A stretch of 64,000 bases of DNA from Caulobacter sp048541825 (GTDB lineage: Bacteria > Pseudomonadota > Alphaproteobacteria > Caulobacterales > Caulobacteraceae). This document shows, piece after piece, positions 17,158 through 24,933 of this stretch (positions are counted from its first letter, which is position 1; each line of letters opens with the position of its first letter). The stretch spans positions 1-64,000 of the forward strand of contig NZ_CP183332.1 of assembly GCF_048541825.1 (NCBI RefSeq). Direction: 5' to 3'. Under the pieces are notes generated by a model. It had not been told where the DNA came from and did no database searches. It worked only from the letters and a program-made list of their open reading frames with translations. The translations under genes and the position numbers were made by a program.

Positions 17158-17579
17158 GCGAGGGCGGGCTGAAGCTGGATGCGGCGGCGTTCAACGCCTT
17201 CCTGCAGCGCGCCTTTCCCGAAGGCGATCCGGCCTCGATGCCCGAGGCGGTCGAGGCGTCCGAGGGGCGGGTCCTGATGCGGCAGGCCTTCTCGCCACGG
17301 CAGCTGCGGCCGGGCGGGGTGATCTCGGGACCGACCCTGATGGCCATGGCCGACACCGCCGCCTATGCGGCGATCCTGACCCATATCGGCGAGGTGCCCA
17401 TGGCGGTCACGACCTCGCTGACAATCCATTTTCTGCGAGGCTGCAAGCCGGGTGACCTCTATGCCGAGGCCACCCTGCTCAAGCTTGGCCGCCGCATCGC
17501 GACGGTCGATGTCCTGATGTGGACGGAATCGCGCGAGCGAGCCGCCGCCAAGGCGACGGTCGCCTACGCGATTCCCTAG
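17154..17579 (+). CDS. PaaI-type hotdog thioesterase
   Basis: The 141-residue protein has the hotdog fold of PaaI/YdiI thioesterases: G-G-V-I-S-G-P-T-L-M-A-M-A-D, then A-V-T-T-S-L-T-I-H-F-L-R and a G-R-R-I-A-T-V-D strand. Such enzymes cleave acyl-CoA thioesters, and the substrate here is unknown. The start ATG overlaps the stop of the permease-peptidase gene (ATGA), so it is translationally coupled. That is an unexpected partner, as nothing else in the operon handles CoA esters. An upstream in-frame start exists but would overlap the peptidase heavily. Confidence 0.85.
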   Translation: MSEGGLKLDAAAFNAFLQRAFPEGDPASMPEAVEASEGRVLMRQAFSPRQLRPGGVISGPTLMAMADTAAYAAILTHIGEVPMAVTTSLTIHFLRGCKPGDLYAEATLLKLGRRIATVDVLMWTESRERAAAKATVAYAIP

Positions 17580-17588
17580 ACCCCGTGA

Positions 17589-18185
17589 CTAGTTCACGAA
17601 GCCCTTCTTGAGGCCTTCAGCCATGTTCAGGTGCTCCTGAACGGTCGGGGCCGTGGCGGCGGCGAAGGCCTTGATCGCCGGGGTGTCGCCGTCCTGGGCG
17701 TAGCGCTGCAGCAGGTTCAGCATCGCCTGATGGGCGTCGACCTGGGCGTCGGCGTACTTCTTGTCGAAGTCGTCGTTGCCGGCCTTGCTCAGATCATCCA
17801 GGTCATCCTGCAGGTCCTTGGACAGGGCCATCGGCAGGATGATCGCCGCGCCCGACGCTACAATCGCCGCCTGCAGGCCGTCGCCGGTCTTGCCGTGGGC
17901 GTCGGCCATCTTGCCGGCGAAGGCCTTGACCTGGGCATTGGTCGAGCGCGCGGCGGCCAGCTTGGCGGATTCGATCTCGAACATGTTGAGGTCGGCGGCC
18001 TTCAGGGCGAAGACATCGGCCTTGGTCTCGTCGGCCACGGTCGGAACGGTGGCGGCGGGGTTGGCGTCAGGCGTGGCGGCCTGTTCCGAAGGCGTCGCCG
18101 CGCCCTTGGTTTCGGTCTTGTCGCCGCAGGCGGCGAGGCTGAGGGCGGCGAAGGCGGCGCCGACGATGAGGAGATGGCGGGTCAT
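17589..18185 (-). CDS. DUF4142 lipoprotein
   Basis: The 198-residue product begins M-T-R-H-L-L-I-V with a lipobox L-S-L-A-A-C, so it should be lipid-anchored. A Thr/Pro/Ala linker follows, then a helical DUF4142 domain (F-A-L-K-A-A-D-L-N-M-F-E-I-E-S-A-K-L-A and H-x-x-M-L-N-L-L). Family members are predicted periplasmic ferritin-like four-helix proteins of unknown role. The reading frame stays open upstream to 18629, but I chose the ATG at 18185 because the signal peptide begins there. It converges on the thioesterase with a 9-base gap and is divergent from the CoA transferase. Confidence 0.88.
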   Translation of the reverse strand: MTRHLLIVGAAFAALSLAACGDKTETKGAATPSEQAATPDANPAATVPTVADETKADVFALKAADLNMFEIESAKLAAARSTNAQVKAFAGKMADAHGKTGDGLQAAIVASGAAIILPMALSKDLQDDLDDLSKAGNDDFDKKYADAQVDAHQAMLNLLQRYAQDGDTPAIKAFAAATAPTVQEHLNMAEGLKKGFVN

Positions 18186-18306
18186 GGCTGTCTTTCCCTG
18201 CGCGTTTTTTCTAGAGGTTGGAGTCTGGTCGGCGTCGCGCGGCGCCGCTTGCATCAAGAACATCACGGGGCCGTGAACGGTTCCCGGAACTCTGGGGAAG
18301 ATCGAA

Positions 18307-19503
18307 ATGGCCCAATCACCGCTGTCCGGATTGCGGGTCATCGAAATGGGCTCGCTGATCGCGGGGCCCTTCTGCGGCCAGATCCTGGGCGACTTCGGCG
18401 CGGAGGTGATCAAGCTGGAAGATCCCGGGGTCGGCGATCCGATGCGCCAGTGGGGTCGCAGCAAGCCCCAGGGCCTGTCGCCCTGGTGGCCGGTGATCGG
18501 CCGCAACAAGAAATCAGTGACCCTCGACCTGCGCACCGACGAGGGCCGCGACCTGGCCCGCGCCCTGATCGCCAAGGCCGATGTGGTGGTCGAGAACTTC
18601 CGCCCCGGTACGCTGGAGGCCTGGGGCATGGGCTATGAGGCCCTGTCAGCCGACCATCCGGGTCTGGTGATGGCGCGGGTGTCGGGCTTTGGCCAGACGG
18701 GGCCCTATTCGAAGCGCGCCGGCTATGCCCTGGTCGGCGAGGCCATGGGCGGGCTGCGCCACATCACCGGCGAGCCAGACCGCAACCCGGCTCGGGCCGG
18801 CATCTCGATCGGCGACAGCCTGTCGGGCCTGAACGCCGCGCTGGGGGTGATGATGGCCCTGCATGCGCGCGATCGCACCGGTCGGGGCCAGGTGGTCGAC
18901 GCGGCGATCTATGAGAGCGTGCTGACGGTGATGGAGAACCTGATCACCGAATATGACCTGACCGGTTATATCCGCGAGCGGTCGGGGGCCGTGCTGCCCG
19001 GCATCGCGCCGTCGAACGTCTATCCGACCAAGAGCGGCGAACTGGTTCTGATCGGCGCCAATCAGGACACCCTGTTTCGGCGGCTGTGCGACCTGATGGG
19101 CCGACCTGACCTGGCCGATGACGTGCGCTACAGGGATCACGCGGCGCGCGGCGCGCACCAGGGCGAGCTTGACGCCCGCATCGCCGCCTGGACCGCCGAC
19201 CAGCAGATCGAGGCCCTGCTGCCCCTGCTGGAAAAGGCTGGCATCGCCACCGGCCGGATCTATCGCGCGCCCGACATGCTGGCCGATCCGCATTTCGCGG
19301 CGCGGGAATCCATCGTCAGCGTGCCCCATCCGGTCTTTGGCCAGGTGAAGATGCAGAACGCCTTCCCGCGCCTGTCGGAAACCCCGGGCGCGGTGCGCTG
19401 GACGGGGCCCACCCTGGGCGAACACACCGACGCGGTGCTGCGCGAGGTGGCGGGGCTGAGCGATGAGGCGATCGCGGGTCTGCGGGCGCGCAGGGTGCTT
19501 TGA
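18307..19503 (+). CDS. CaiB/BaiF family (class III) CoA transferase
   Basis: The 398-residue protein starts G-L-R-V-I-E-M-G-S-L-I-A-G-P-F and continues with G-A-E-V-I-K-L-E, V-V-V-E-N-F-R-P-G and the catalytic-Asp region near I-S-I-G-D-S-L-S-G. These mark formyl-CoA-transferase-type enzymes, which move CoA between carboxylic acids through an aspartyl-CoA thioester. The length is typical. It stands alone, so the substrate cannot be read from its neighbours. Confidence 0.9.
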   Translation: MAQSPLSGLRVIEMGSLIAGPFCGQILGDFGAEVIKLEDPGVGDPMRQWGRSKPQGLSPWWPVIGRNKKSVTLDLRTDEGRDLARALIAKADVVVENFRPGTLEAWGMGYEALSADHPGLVMARVSGFGQTGPYSKRAGYALVGEAMGGLRHITGEPDRNPARAGISIGDSLSGLNAALGVMMALHARDRTGRGQVVDAAIYESVLTVMENLITEYDLTGYIRERSGAVLPGIAPSNVYPTKSGELVLIGANQDTLFRRLCDLMGRPDLADDVRYRDHAARGAHQGELDARIAAWTADQQIEALLPLLEKAGIATGRIYRAPDMLADPHFAARESIVSVPHPVFGQVKMQNAFPRLSETPGAVRWTGPTLGEHTDAVLREVAGLSDEAIAGLRARRVL

Positions 19504-19506
19504 CAC

Positions 19507-19640
19507 AAGTCCTCCCCCCAGCGGGGGAGGTGTCGGCGAAAGCCGACGGAGGGGGAAGTGCTGCTGACCCGGTGCGGCCTTTCCCCCCCACCGGCCCCCG
19601 ATCAAGTCGGGGACCGCCTCCCCCTTCAGGGGGAGGACTT
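19507..19640. repeat. Intergenic palindromic repeat, family A, copy 2
   Basis: The left unit (19507-19558) and right unit (about 19580-19640) are inverted relative to each other. Each holds a CCTCCCCC..GGGGGAGG hairpin, and the left also holds GTCGGC-GAAA-GCCGAC. The element fills the gap between the convergent CoA transferase and hybrid kinase genes and could act as a two-way terminator. Confidence 0.7.
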
Positions 19641-19645
19641 TCTTC

Positions 19646-21565
19646 CTAATGCCGCCCGGTCACATCCGCGATGGCCCGCGCGATCTGGTGCACATTGTAC
19701 GGCTTTCGGACGATGGGCGCGTCAAAGCCCATGGGGGCGGCCTTGTCGGCATAGCCGGTGGCGAACACGAACGGCCGGCCCTGGCTCCGCAGGATCTCGG
19801 CCACCGGGGCGACCGACTGGCCATTGAGGTCGGCGTCCAGCACGGCCACGTCAAACACCTGGTCCAGCATCGCCAGCGCCTCGCCCAGCTCGGCGGCGCA
19901 GCCGACCACCATGACCCCGGCGTCCTCCAGGCCCGCTTCCAGCTCCAGGGCCAGCAGCAGGGAGTCCTCGACGATCAGCACCCTCAGGCCGGCGATGGCG
20001 CCGGGGCGGATGTTTTCGTCGGCGGCGATCAGGGTCTCGACGATCCGTTCGGGCGCGGCCTTTTCGGGCTCGGGCGGCGGGCCGTCGGCCAGGGCCTCCG
20101 GCGCAGCCTGGATCAGGGCGCTGAGGCCGCCGCGTTTGTATTCCATGCGGGCCCGACCGCCCAGCTCGCGTCCGACCACATCCTCGATCAGGGTCGCGCC
20201 AAAGCCGCGCTTGGTGGGCTCGGTCGCGGGCGGACCGCCGGTTTCCAGCCACTCCAGCGCGAAGCCGCCCTCGGGCGTGCGCCGCCAGACGACCTCGACC
20301 TTGCCGTGCTCGCTTGAGAGCGCGCCAAACTTCACCGCATTGACGGCCAGCTCGTGCAGGGTCAGCGACAGGGCCGAGGCCGCGCGCGGGGTCAGGAACA
20401 GTTCGGGACCATCCCAGCGGGTCTGGGTGGGGGCCAGCCCGCCCAGTTCGGCGGCGGCGATCCGGGCCAGGGTGGCCCCGCGCCAGCGGGCGGCGCTGAG
20501 CAGGTCATGGGCCGAGCTCATCGATTTCAACCGGGCGGCAAAGGTCTTGAGGAAGACGTCCAGCGACGATGACTTGCGGGCCGATTGGGCGGCGACCGAC
20601 TGGACGACCGCCAGCAGGTTCTTGATGCGGTGGTCCAGTTCGGCCAGCAGGCTATCGCGCTGCTGGTCCTGCTGCTTGCGATCGGTGATGTCCTGGATCA
20701 CGCCGATCAGGCGGGTCGGCTCGCCCTGCTCGTCGAGCGTCATGACCCCGGCGGCGCGGTTCCACTGGATCCGGCCCTTTTCGTCGGGGTTGCGGCGGAA
20801 CTCCACCTCGTAGCGGCCGCGCTTGCGCAGCTGGGCGTCGACGTCGCGCTGGATCTCGGCGCGATCCTCGACATGGACATAGCGAAACAGCGACTGGCCA
20901 TCTTCGGCGGGGATCTCGCCGGCCGGCAGGTGGGCGATCTTGGCCAGACGCGGACTGATCCGATAGATATCGAGCGCGCGATCCCATTCGAACTCGCCCA
21001 GGCTCGCGGCGCCGATGGCCAGGGCCAGACGTTCGCTGTCGAGCGTGCGGACGATGTTGGGTTCACCGGCGACGCGATCGCGCAGCAGGGCCTCCATGGC
21101 CAGGGCGGCCAGGTCGACGAGCGTCTGGCTGGCGTCGGCATCGATCGCCGTTCGGGGCTGGGGGTCTTCCACGGTCAGAAACCCGACCACCTGGCCGTCG
21201 GGATCGATCAGGGGCGCGCAGCCCAGGAAGCCGACATTGGGCCATGAAAGCGCTGTCAGCCGGGCGTCGGCGCTCGCATTTCCGCAGATCAGCGGTTCGC
21301 CCAGGGCGATCAGGAGGTCGGCCAGCGATCCGGCGCGACGCGTCACCTCGCCGCAGCCGCCGCCGAAGCAGGCCTTGCAATGCAGCTGCGAGCCGCCGAT
21401 CAGACACAGCCGGGCGCGGGGCGCATGGAAACTACGGGCCGCAAGGCGAATCAGTCGCGTGAAATGGGGATTTTCGCCGGGACGGTCGAAGGCCTTCAGC
21501 GCCTTGGTGGCGCGAAGCCGGACGGCTTCCTTGCCGGTGTCGTGCGCGGAATCTGGATCCACCAT
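19646..21565 (-). CDS. Hybrid sensor kinase: GAF-PAS-HWE kinase-receiver
   Basis: The 639-residue soluble kinase has a GAF-like domain over about 25-170 and a PAS domain over 185-305 ending in I-Q-D-I-T-D-R-K. An HWE-type kinase core follows with the phosphorylation site E-L-D-H-R-I-K-N-L-L (His312) and an ATPase domain (N-A-V-K-F-G-A-L-S). A C-terminal receiver holds the phospho-acceptor in V-L-D-A-D-L-N-G (Asp577). There is no membrane segment, so the signal is sensed in the cytoplasm. HWE/HisKA_2 kinases often feed PhyR, whose gene lies 5 kb away; that link is inference. A DUF883 gene is divergent. Confidence 0.92.
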   Translation of the reverse strand: MVDPDSAHDTGKEAVRLRATKALKAFDRPGENPHFTRLIRLAARSFHAPRARLCLIGGSQLHCKACFGGGCGEVTRRAGSLADLLIALGEPLICGNASADARLTALSWPNVGFLGCAPLIDPDGQVVGFLTVEDPQPRTAIDADASQTLVDLAALAMEALLRDRVAGEPNIVRTLDSERLALAIGAASLGEFEWDRALDIYRISPRLAKIAHLPAGEIPAEDGQSLFRYVHVEDRAEIQRDVDAQLRKRGRYEVEFRRNPDEKGRIQWNRAAGVMTLDEQGEPTRLIGVIQDITDRKQQDQQRDSLLAELDHRIKNLLAVVQSVAAQSARKSSSLDVFLKTFAARLKSMSSAHDLLSAARWRGATLARIAAAELGGLAPTQTRWDGPELFLTPRAASALSLTLHELAVNAVKFGALSSEHGKVEVVWRRTPEGGFALEWLETGGPPATEPTKRGFGATLIEDVVGRELGGRARMEYKRGGLSALIQAAPEALADGPPPEPEKAAPERIVETLIAADENIRPGAIAGLRVLIVEDSLLLALELEAGLEDAGVMVVGCAAELGEALAMLDQVFDVAVLDADLNGQSVAPVAEILRSQGRPFVFATGYADKAAPMGFDAPIVRKPYNVHQIARAIADVTGRH

Positions 21566-21644
21566 ATTTCGACCATAGACTCGCTTCGCGTCAGGCGCGA
21601 GTGACGATTCCGCAGTGGTGAAGCTTCGAACCCCACGCTAGTAT

Positions 21645-21670
21645 GGAACTGCTTGGGGGAGCTCCGCGTT
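21645..21670 (+). promoter_or_regulatory. SigT/EcfG-type promoter for the DUF883 pair
   Basis: GGAAC at 21645-21649 and CGTT at 21667-21670 are separated by 17 bases, one more than the other sites in this region. It lies about 60 bases before the ATG at 21732. The match to the alphaproteobacterial general-stress sigma consensus is read directly; activity is inferred. Confidence 0.65.
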
Positions 21671-21731
21671 CACCGAGCTCAACGAGATTGCCAGCCCGCT
21701 CTGTTGGCCGCGCCGCGAACCGGAGATGACC

Positions 21732-22082
21732 ATGCCCGCTGATGTCCTGAAGACCGCTGCGAAAGACGCCGCCAAGGTGACGAGCGCCGCCGCTGATGGC
21801 GTTGAACACGCCGAGCGCAGCTTCGTGGAAGCCGCCACGGCCGCCAAGGCGTCGCTGGCCGAGGCCGCCAAGCGCGTCGAGCAATCGGTCGCCGAAGGCT
21901 TTGACACCCTGCGCGCCCAGAGCCGCACCTATACCGACACCGCCGGCCAGCAGCTGGATGACGCCCAGCGCTATGTCACCGAGCGGGTGCGCGAACGCCC
22001 GCTGACCGCCACCCTGGCCGGGCTCGGCGTCGGCGTGCTGATCGGCCTGCTGATCGCCGGCAACCGCAACAACGACCGGTGA
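21732..22082 (+). CDS. DUF883-like (YqjD/ElaB type) membrane-anchored helical protein
   Basis: The 116-residue protein is an Ala/Lys/Glu-rich amphipathic helix for most of its length and ends in a glycine-rich membrane anchor (T-A-T-L-A-G-L-G-V-G-V-L-I-G-L-L). A short R-N-N-N-D-R tail follows. This architecture matches YqjD/ElaB proteins, which tether ribosomes at the inner membrane in stationary-phase E. coli. I prefer the second of two ATGs (21732) because GGAG at 21722-21725 is then correctly spaced; the first ATG at 21726 touches it. A stress-type promoter precedes it and the next gene overlaps its stop codon. Confidence 0.8.
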   Translation: MPADVLKTAAKDAAKVTSAAADGVEHAERSFVEAATAAKASLAEAAKRVEQSVAEGFDTLRAQSRTYTDTAGQQLDDAQRYVTERVRERPLTATLAGLGVGVLIGLLIAGNRNNDR

Positions 22083-22477
22083 TCTTCGAAAAGACCTTGA
22101 TGACGCTCGCGGCGGCGGCGGCCATAGCGGCTGCGGCCGCCGTCGGCGTGTTCGCGGCGGCCTTCGCGCTATACGCCGTGGTCGAGACTTGGCTGGGCCC
22201 GGCAGGCGCGGCGGCCGTGGTCGCGGCTGTGGCCGCCCTGATCGTGGCCATCGCCGGCCTGATCGCCGCCCGCAAGGCCGAGCAGCGCCAGCCGCCCCGC
22301 GCCGGCGCTGCGCCGGAGCCGTTCAGTTTCGCGGAAAAGGTCGTCGACATCGTCAAGGATCGGCCGCTGCTGTCGATCGGCGCAGGTCTGGCCGCTGGCA
22401 TCTTCGCGCTGAAAAACCCGACCCTGACGGCGGCTGTTTTCAAAGCCTTCATGGAACCGCGGCAACCGCCGCACTAG
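22079..22477 (+). CDS. Small two-helix membrane protein (holin superfamily-like)
   Basis: The 132-residue product starts with GTG overlapping the stop of the DUF883 gene (GTGA). It has two hydrophobic helices near residues 10-32 and 40-62, rich in Ala, then a charged stretch and a weaker hydrophobic patch near 100-115. The layout resembles the phage-holin-superfamily/DUF1469 proteins that commonly sit next to YqjD in proteobacteria (YqjE in E. coli). The function is unknown. Coupling to the DUF883 protein suggests the two act together at the membrane under stress. Confidence 0.75.
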   Translation: MIFEKTLMTLAAAAAIAAAAAVGVFAAAFALYAVVETWLGPAGAAAVVAAVAALIVAIAGLIAARKAEQRQPPRAGAAPEPFSFAEKVVDIVKDRPLLSIGAGLAAGIFALKNPTLTAAVFKAFMEPRQPPH

Positions 22478-22493
22478 ATACATATCGATCTTT

Positions 22494-22524
22494 GCGTTCC
22501 CACCCCTCCCCCCTTGGGGAACGC
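22494..22524 (+). promoter_or_regulatory. Hairpin between the DUF883 pair and sodB
   Basis: GCGTTCCC at 22494-22501 pairs with GGGAACGC at 22517-22524 around a pyrimidine-rich loop. No T-run follows, and the sodB ribosome binding site begins a few bases later. It could be a weak terminator for the upstream pair or a leader element of sodB. Confidence 0.4.
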
Positions 22525-22541
22525 CGTCCCATGGAGCCAGC

Positions 22542-23159
22542 ATGTATACGCTACCCGAGCTTCCCTACGCCTATGAGGCGCTGGAGCCGACCGTTTCGGC
22601 CAACACCCTGCATTTCCACCACGACAAGCACCACGCCGCCTATGTGACGGCGCTGAACGGCCTGCTGAACGGCGACGACAAGGGCTCGCTGGAAGAGGTC
22701 ATCAAGACCGCAGCCCCGGGCAAGGTGTTCAACAACGCCGCCCAGGCCTGGAACCACGCCTTCTTCTGGGACGCCATGAGCCCGGAAAAGACCGCGCCGG
22801 GCGCCGACCTGGCCGCCGCCATCACCGAAGCCTTTGGCGACCTGGCCGCCTTGAAGACCGCCTTCGTCACCGAGGGCGTCGGCCACTTCGCCTCGGGCTG
22901 GGTGTGGCTGGTGTCGGAAGGCGGCAAGCTGAAGGTGATCTCGACCCACGATGCGGCCACCACCGTCACTCACGACGGCGTCACCCCGCTGCTGGTCTGC
23001 GACGTCTGGGAACATGCCTATTATCTGGACCACCAGAACAACCGTAAGGGTTTCCTGGAAGCCTGGTTCGACACCCTGGCCAACTGGACCCTGGCCGACA
23101 GCCAGCTGGCCGCCGCCAAGGGCGCGGGCGAGGCCTGGCGCTACCCGGCTCCGCAATAG
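22542..23159 (+). CDS. sodB: Superoxide dismutase, iron type
   Basis: The 205-residue enzyme converts superoxide to oxygen and hydrogen peroxide. Metal ligands can be seen in H-F-H-H-D-K-H-H, W-N-H-A-F-F-W and D-V-W-E-H-A-Y-Y. The N-N-A-A-Q-A-W-N-H segment, with Gln before the Trp-Asn-His ligand, is the iron-enzyme hallmark. There is no signal peptide, so it is cytoplasmic. GGAG six bases before the ATG serves as ribosome binding site. The gene sits inside the stress-regulated cluster but has no GGAAC/CGTT promoter directly in front. Read-through from the DUF883 operon past the hairpin is possible. Confidence 0.95.
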   Translation: MYTLPELPYAYEALEPTVSANTLHFHHDKHHAAYVTALNGLLNGDDKGSLEEVIKTAAPGKVFNNAAQAWNHAFFWDAMSPEKTAPGADLAAAITEAFGDLAALKTAFVTEGVGHFASGWVWLVSEGGKLKVISTHDAATTVTHDGVTPLLVCDVWEHAYYLDHQNNRKGFLEAWFDTLANWTLADSQLAAAKGAGEAWRYPAPQ

Positions 23160-23181
23160 CCGATCGGGTTACGACGTTCAG

Positions 23182-23210
23182 ACGGCGCGGCGAAAGCCGC
23201 GCCGTTTTGC
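23182..23210 (+). terminator. Rho-independent terminator after sodB
   Basis: ACGGCGCGGC (23182-23191), a GAAA loop and GCCGCGCCGT (23196-23205) form a perfect 10-bp stem, followed by TTTGCGTTT. It faces the convergent phosphoesterase gene. Confidence 0.85.
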
Positions 23211-23213
23211 GTT

Positions 23214-24014
23214 TCAGGCCAGGGGCCGCCGGTCGAAAGCCCAGGTGCGCCACACGACGAACGCGACCCGCTCGAACGCCATGGCCGTGACGCGGATCTC
23301 GGTGGGGTCGATCTCGATGATGTTGAAGCTGGGCGGAACGCCACGCTCGCGCACCGACAGCGTGCCCGACACCACCGCCCGCGTCTTGCCGTCGCCGAAC
23401 GGGTAGGGCGCCACGAAGGGTGTGTGGATATGGCCTGACAGCACCAGATCAGCGCCCGCCGTCGACAGGCTGCGGGCGGCGCGGGTTCCGCCATGCACTT
23501 CGCTGGTCATCGGCTCGCCGGTCAGCTCCATCAGCGGGTGATGGCAGACCACGATCCGGGCGTCTGCCGGCGCGGCGGCGGCCAGCTGGCCTTCCAGGCG
23601 CTGGATCTGGCCGTTCGAGATCGCGCCCTTCGACCAGTTCCAGCGCAGCTGCGCTCGGCGGGCCGTATTGACGCCAAACACCGAGACGCCCGGCGCCCGC
23701 CAGACGCCGCCGTCAGCCGGACCAAAGCGCGCCTCATAGCGTCGCCAGGGGGCGATGAACCGCTCGATCAGCTCGCCGGGACCCACATAGGGGGTGTCGT
23801 GATTGCCCGGCGTGGTGAACAGGGGCGTGGGCGCGAGATCCATCCAGGCCCGGGCCGCGTCGAACTCGGCGATCGCGCCATCACGGGTCAGGTCGCCGGC
23901 CGCCACCAGCAGGTCGGGCGTCTCCAGATGAAACCGGGCCAGCGCCGCCTCGGTGGCCGCCGGGTTCTCGCCGCCGAAATGGATGTCCGAGACCTGGATG
24001 ATCTTGATGGTCAT
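23214..24014 (-). CDS. Metallophosphoesterase (calcineurin-like)
   Basis: The 266-residue protein has the full set of calcineurin-fold motifs in order: D-I-H-F-G, G-D-L-T, G-N-H-D, C-H-H-P-L and G-H-I-H. It is therefore a two-metal phosphoesterase, similar in length to CpdA/Icc-type or UDP-diacylglucosamine-like enzymes. The substrate is not evident. The reading frame is open further upstream, but the ATG at 24014 overlaps the stop of the lipid kinase gene by four bases and starts the conserved domain. It is the second gene of a stress-promoter-driven pair. Confidence 0.88.
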   Translation of the reverse strand: MTIKIIQVSDIHFGGENPAATEAALARFHLETPDLLVAAGDLTRDGAIAEFDAARAWMDLAPTPLFTTPGNHDTPYVGPGELIERFIAPWRRYEARFGPADGGVWRAPGVSVFGVNTARRAQLRWNWSKGAISNGQIQRLEGQLAAAAPADARIVVCHHPLMELTGEPMTSEVHGGTRAARSLSTAGADLVLSGHIHTPFVAPYPFGDGKTRAVVSGTLSVRERGVPPSFNIIEIDPTEIRVTAMAFERVAFVVWRTWAFDRRPLA

Positions 24015-24865
24015 GGCGGCTCGGGCAGGGCGAAGGCGCGGAAGGCCTTGGGGCGAAAGCGGATGTGGACCTCGGGCTCCAGACGCATCGGCTCGCCGTC
24101 CAGAATGGCCGGAATCCGGCCCCCGGCCCAGACCCGGCCCACTCGGCAGCGGCCCATACTGACCGAGGGATCGTCGCGCCAGGTTCCGCTCAGCGCGCTG
24201 ACCCCCAGGCGGAAAACCTCCATGGCGTTGGACGGGTCCAGCGCCGCCGCCTCGAGCGCCCGCTCGTCCTCGTCCAGAACGGTGGAGACCAGGGGACACA
24301 TCAGGGTCAGGGCCTGGGTCTTCTGTTTGGGGCGGCCATCCAGCGTAAAGCGCAGCCGGCCGGAAAAGGCCTGTCGAAACGCGCGGTGGGCGCGCTGCAG
24401 GGTCAGGCGCATCTTGCCGGCCCGAGCGGCTTCGCGCGCGTCAGCCCAGAGGGCCGGACTGCCCAGGATCGCGGCCACGAAGAACTGGCGTCCCGCCACC
24501 TCGCCACCGGACACCATGCGCGGCGCGCCCTCCCTGAGGCAGGCCTCCATGGCCTCGGGCCAGGACCGCTCGCCATAGAAGGCGTGGGGCAGCATGTTCA
24601 TGGTGCCGCCGGGCAGGGGCGCGATGGGCGGGCCGTCGGGACCCGACATCTCGGCGGCGGCCCGCGCCGTGCCGTCGCCGGCGATGATGAACACCGCGTC
24701 CGGGTCGGAATCGATGACGCTGCGCAGGCAGGCCGACAGGTCGGCGCCCGGCGTGTGCACGGTTCCCGCGACGCCGTGTTCGGCCAGGATCCGTTCGGCG
24801 ATCGCCGGCGCATCGGGGCCGACGGATCCGGAAGCGATATTGGCGATGATCTCTACGCGCCGCAC
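24011..24865 (-). CDS. Diacylglycerol/lipid kinase family protein
   Basis: The 284-residue protein carries the DAGK catalytic signature: I-I-A-G-D-G-T-A-R near residue 60 and P-L-P-G-G-T-M-N-M-L near residue 85. It should phosphorylate a lipid such as diacylglycerol or a related substrate at the inner membrane face. I chose the GTG at 24865 because GGAGC precedes it and a SigT-type promoter ends about 30 bases upstream. A longer open frame runs through that promoter and into the opposite gene. Its stop overlaps the start of the phosphoesterase, so a lipid kinase and a phosphoesterase are made together. Confidence 0.85.
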   Translation of the reverse strand: MRRVEIIANIASGSVGPDAPAIAERILAEHGVAGTVHTPGADLSACLRSVIDSDPDAVFIIAGDGTARAAAEMSGPDGPPIAPLPGGTMNMLPHAFYGERSWPEAMEACLREGAPRMVSGGEVAGRQFFVAAILGSPALWADAREAARAGKMRLTLQRAHRAFRQAFSGRLRFTLDGRPKQKTQALTLMCPLVSTVLDEDERALEAAALDPSNAMEVFRLGVSALSGTWRDDPSVSMGRCRVGRVWAGGRIPAILDGEPMRLEPEVHIRFRPKAFRAFALPEPP

Positions 24866-24895
24866 GGGCTGCTCCGCTTGATTGACACACGGGCT

Positions 24896-24920
24896 AACGG
24901 CCAAGCTTGTCGAGGGTTCC
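24896..24920 (-). promoter_or_regulatory. SigT/EcfG-type promoter for lipid kinase operon
   Basis: On the minus strand GGAAC (24916-24920) is followed by 16 bases and CGTT (24896-24899). The kinase GTG lies 30 bases downstream. It is back to back with a second such site at 24934-24958. Confidence 0.7.
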
Positions 24921-24933
24921 CGAGCCCGGCGGC

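Noticed and set aside
18286..18310. GGAAC upstream of the CoA transferase as a stress promoter
   Set aside because: No CGTT at 15-17 bases on either strand, unlike the seven accepted sites.
18186..18629. Upstream extension of the DUF4142 gene to 346 codons
   Set aside because: The signal peptide and lipobox begin at 18185. The extension is antisense to the CoA transferase start and adds no domain.
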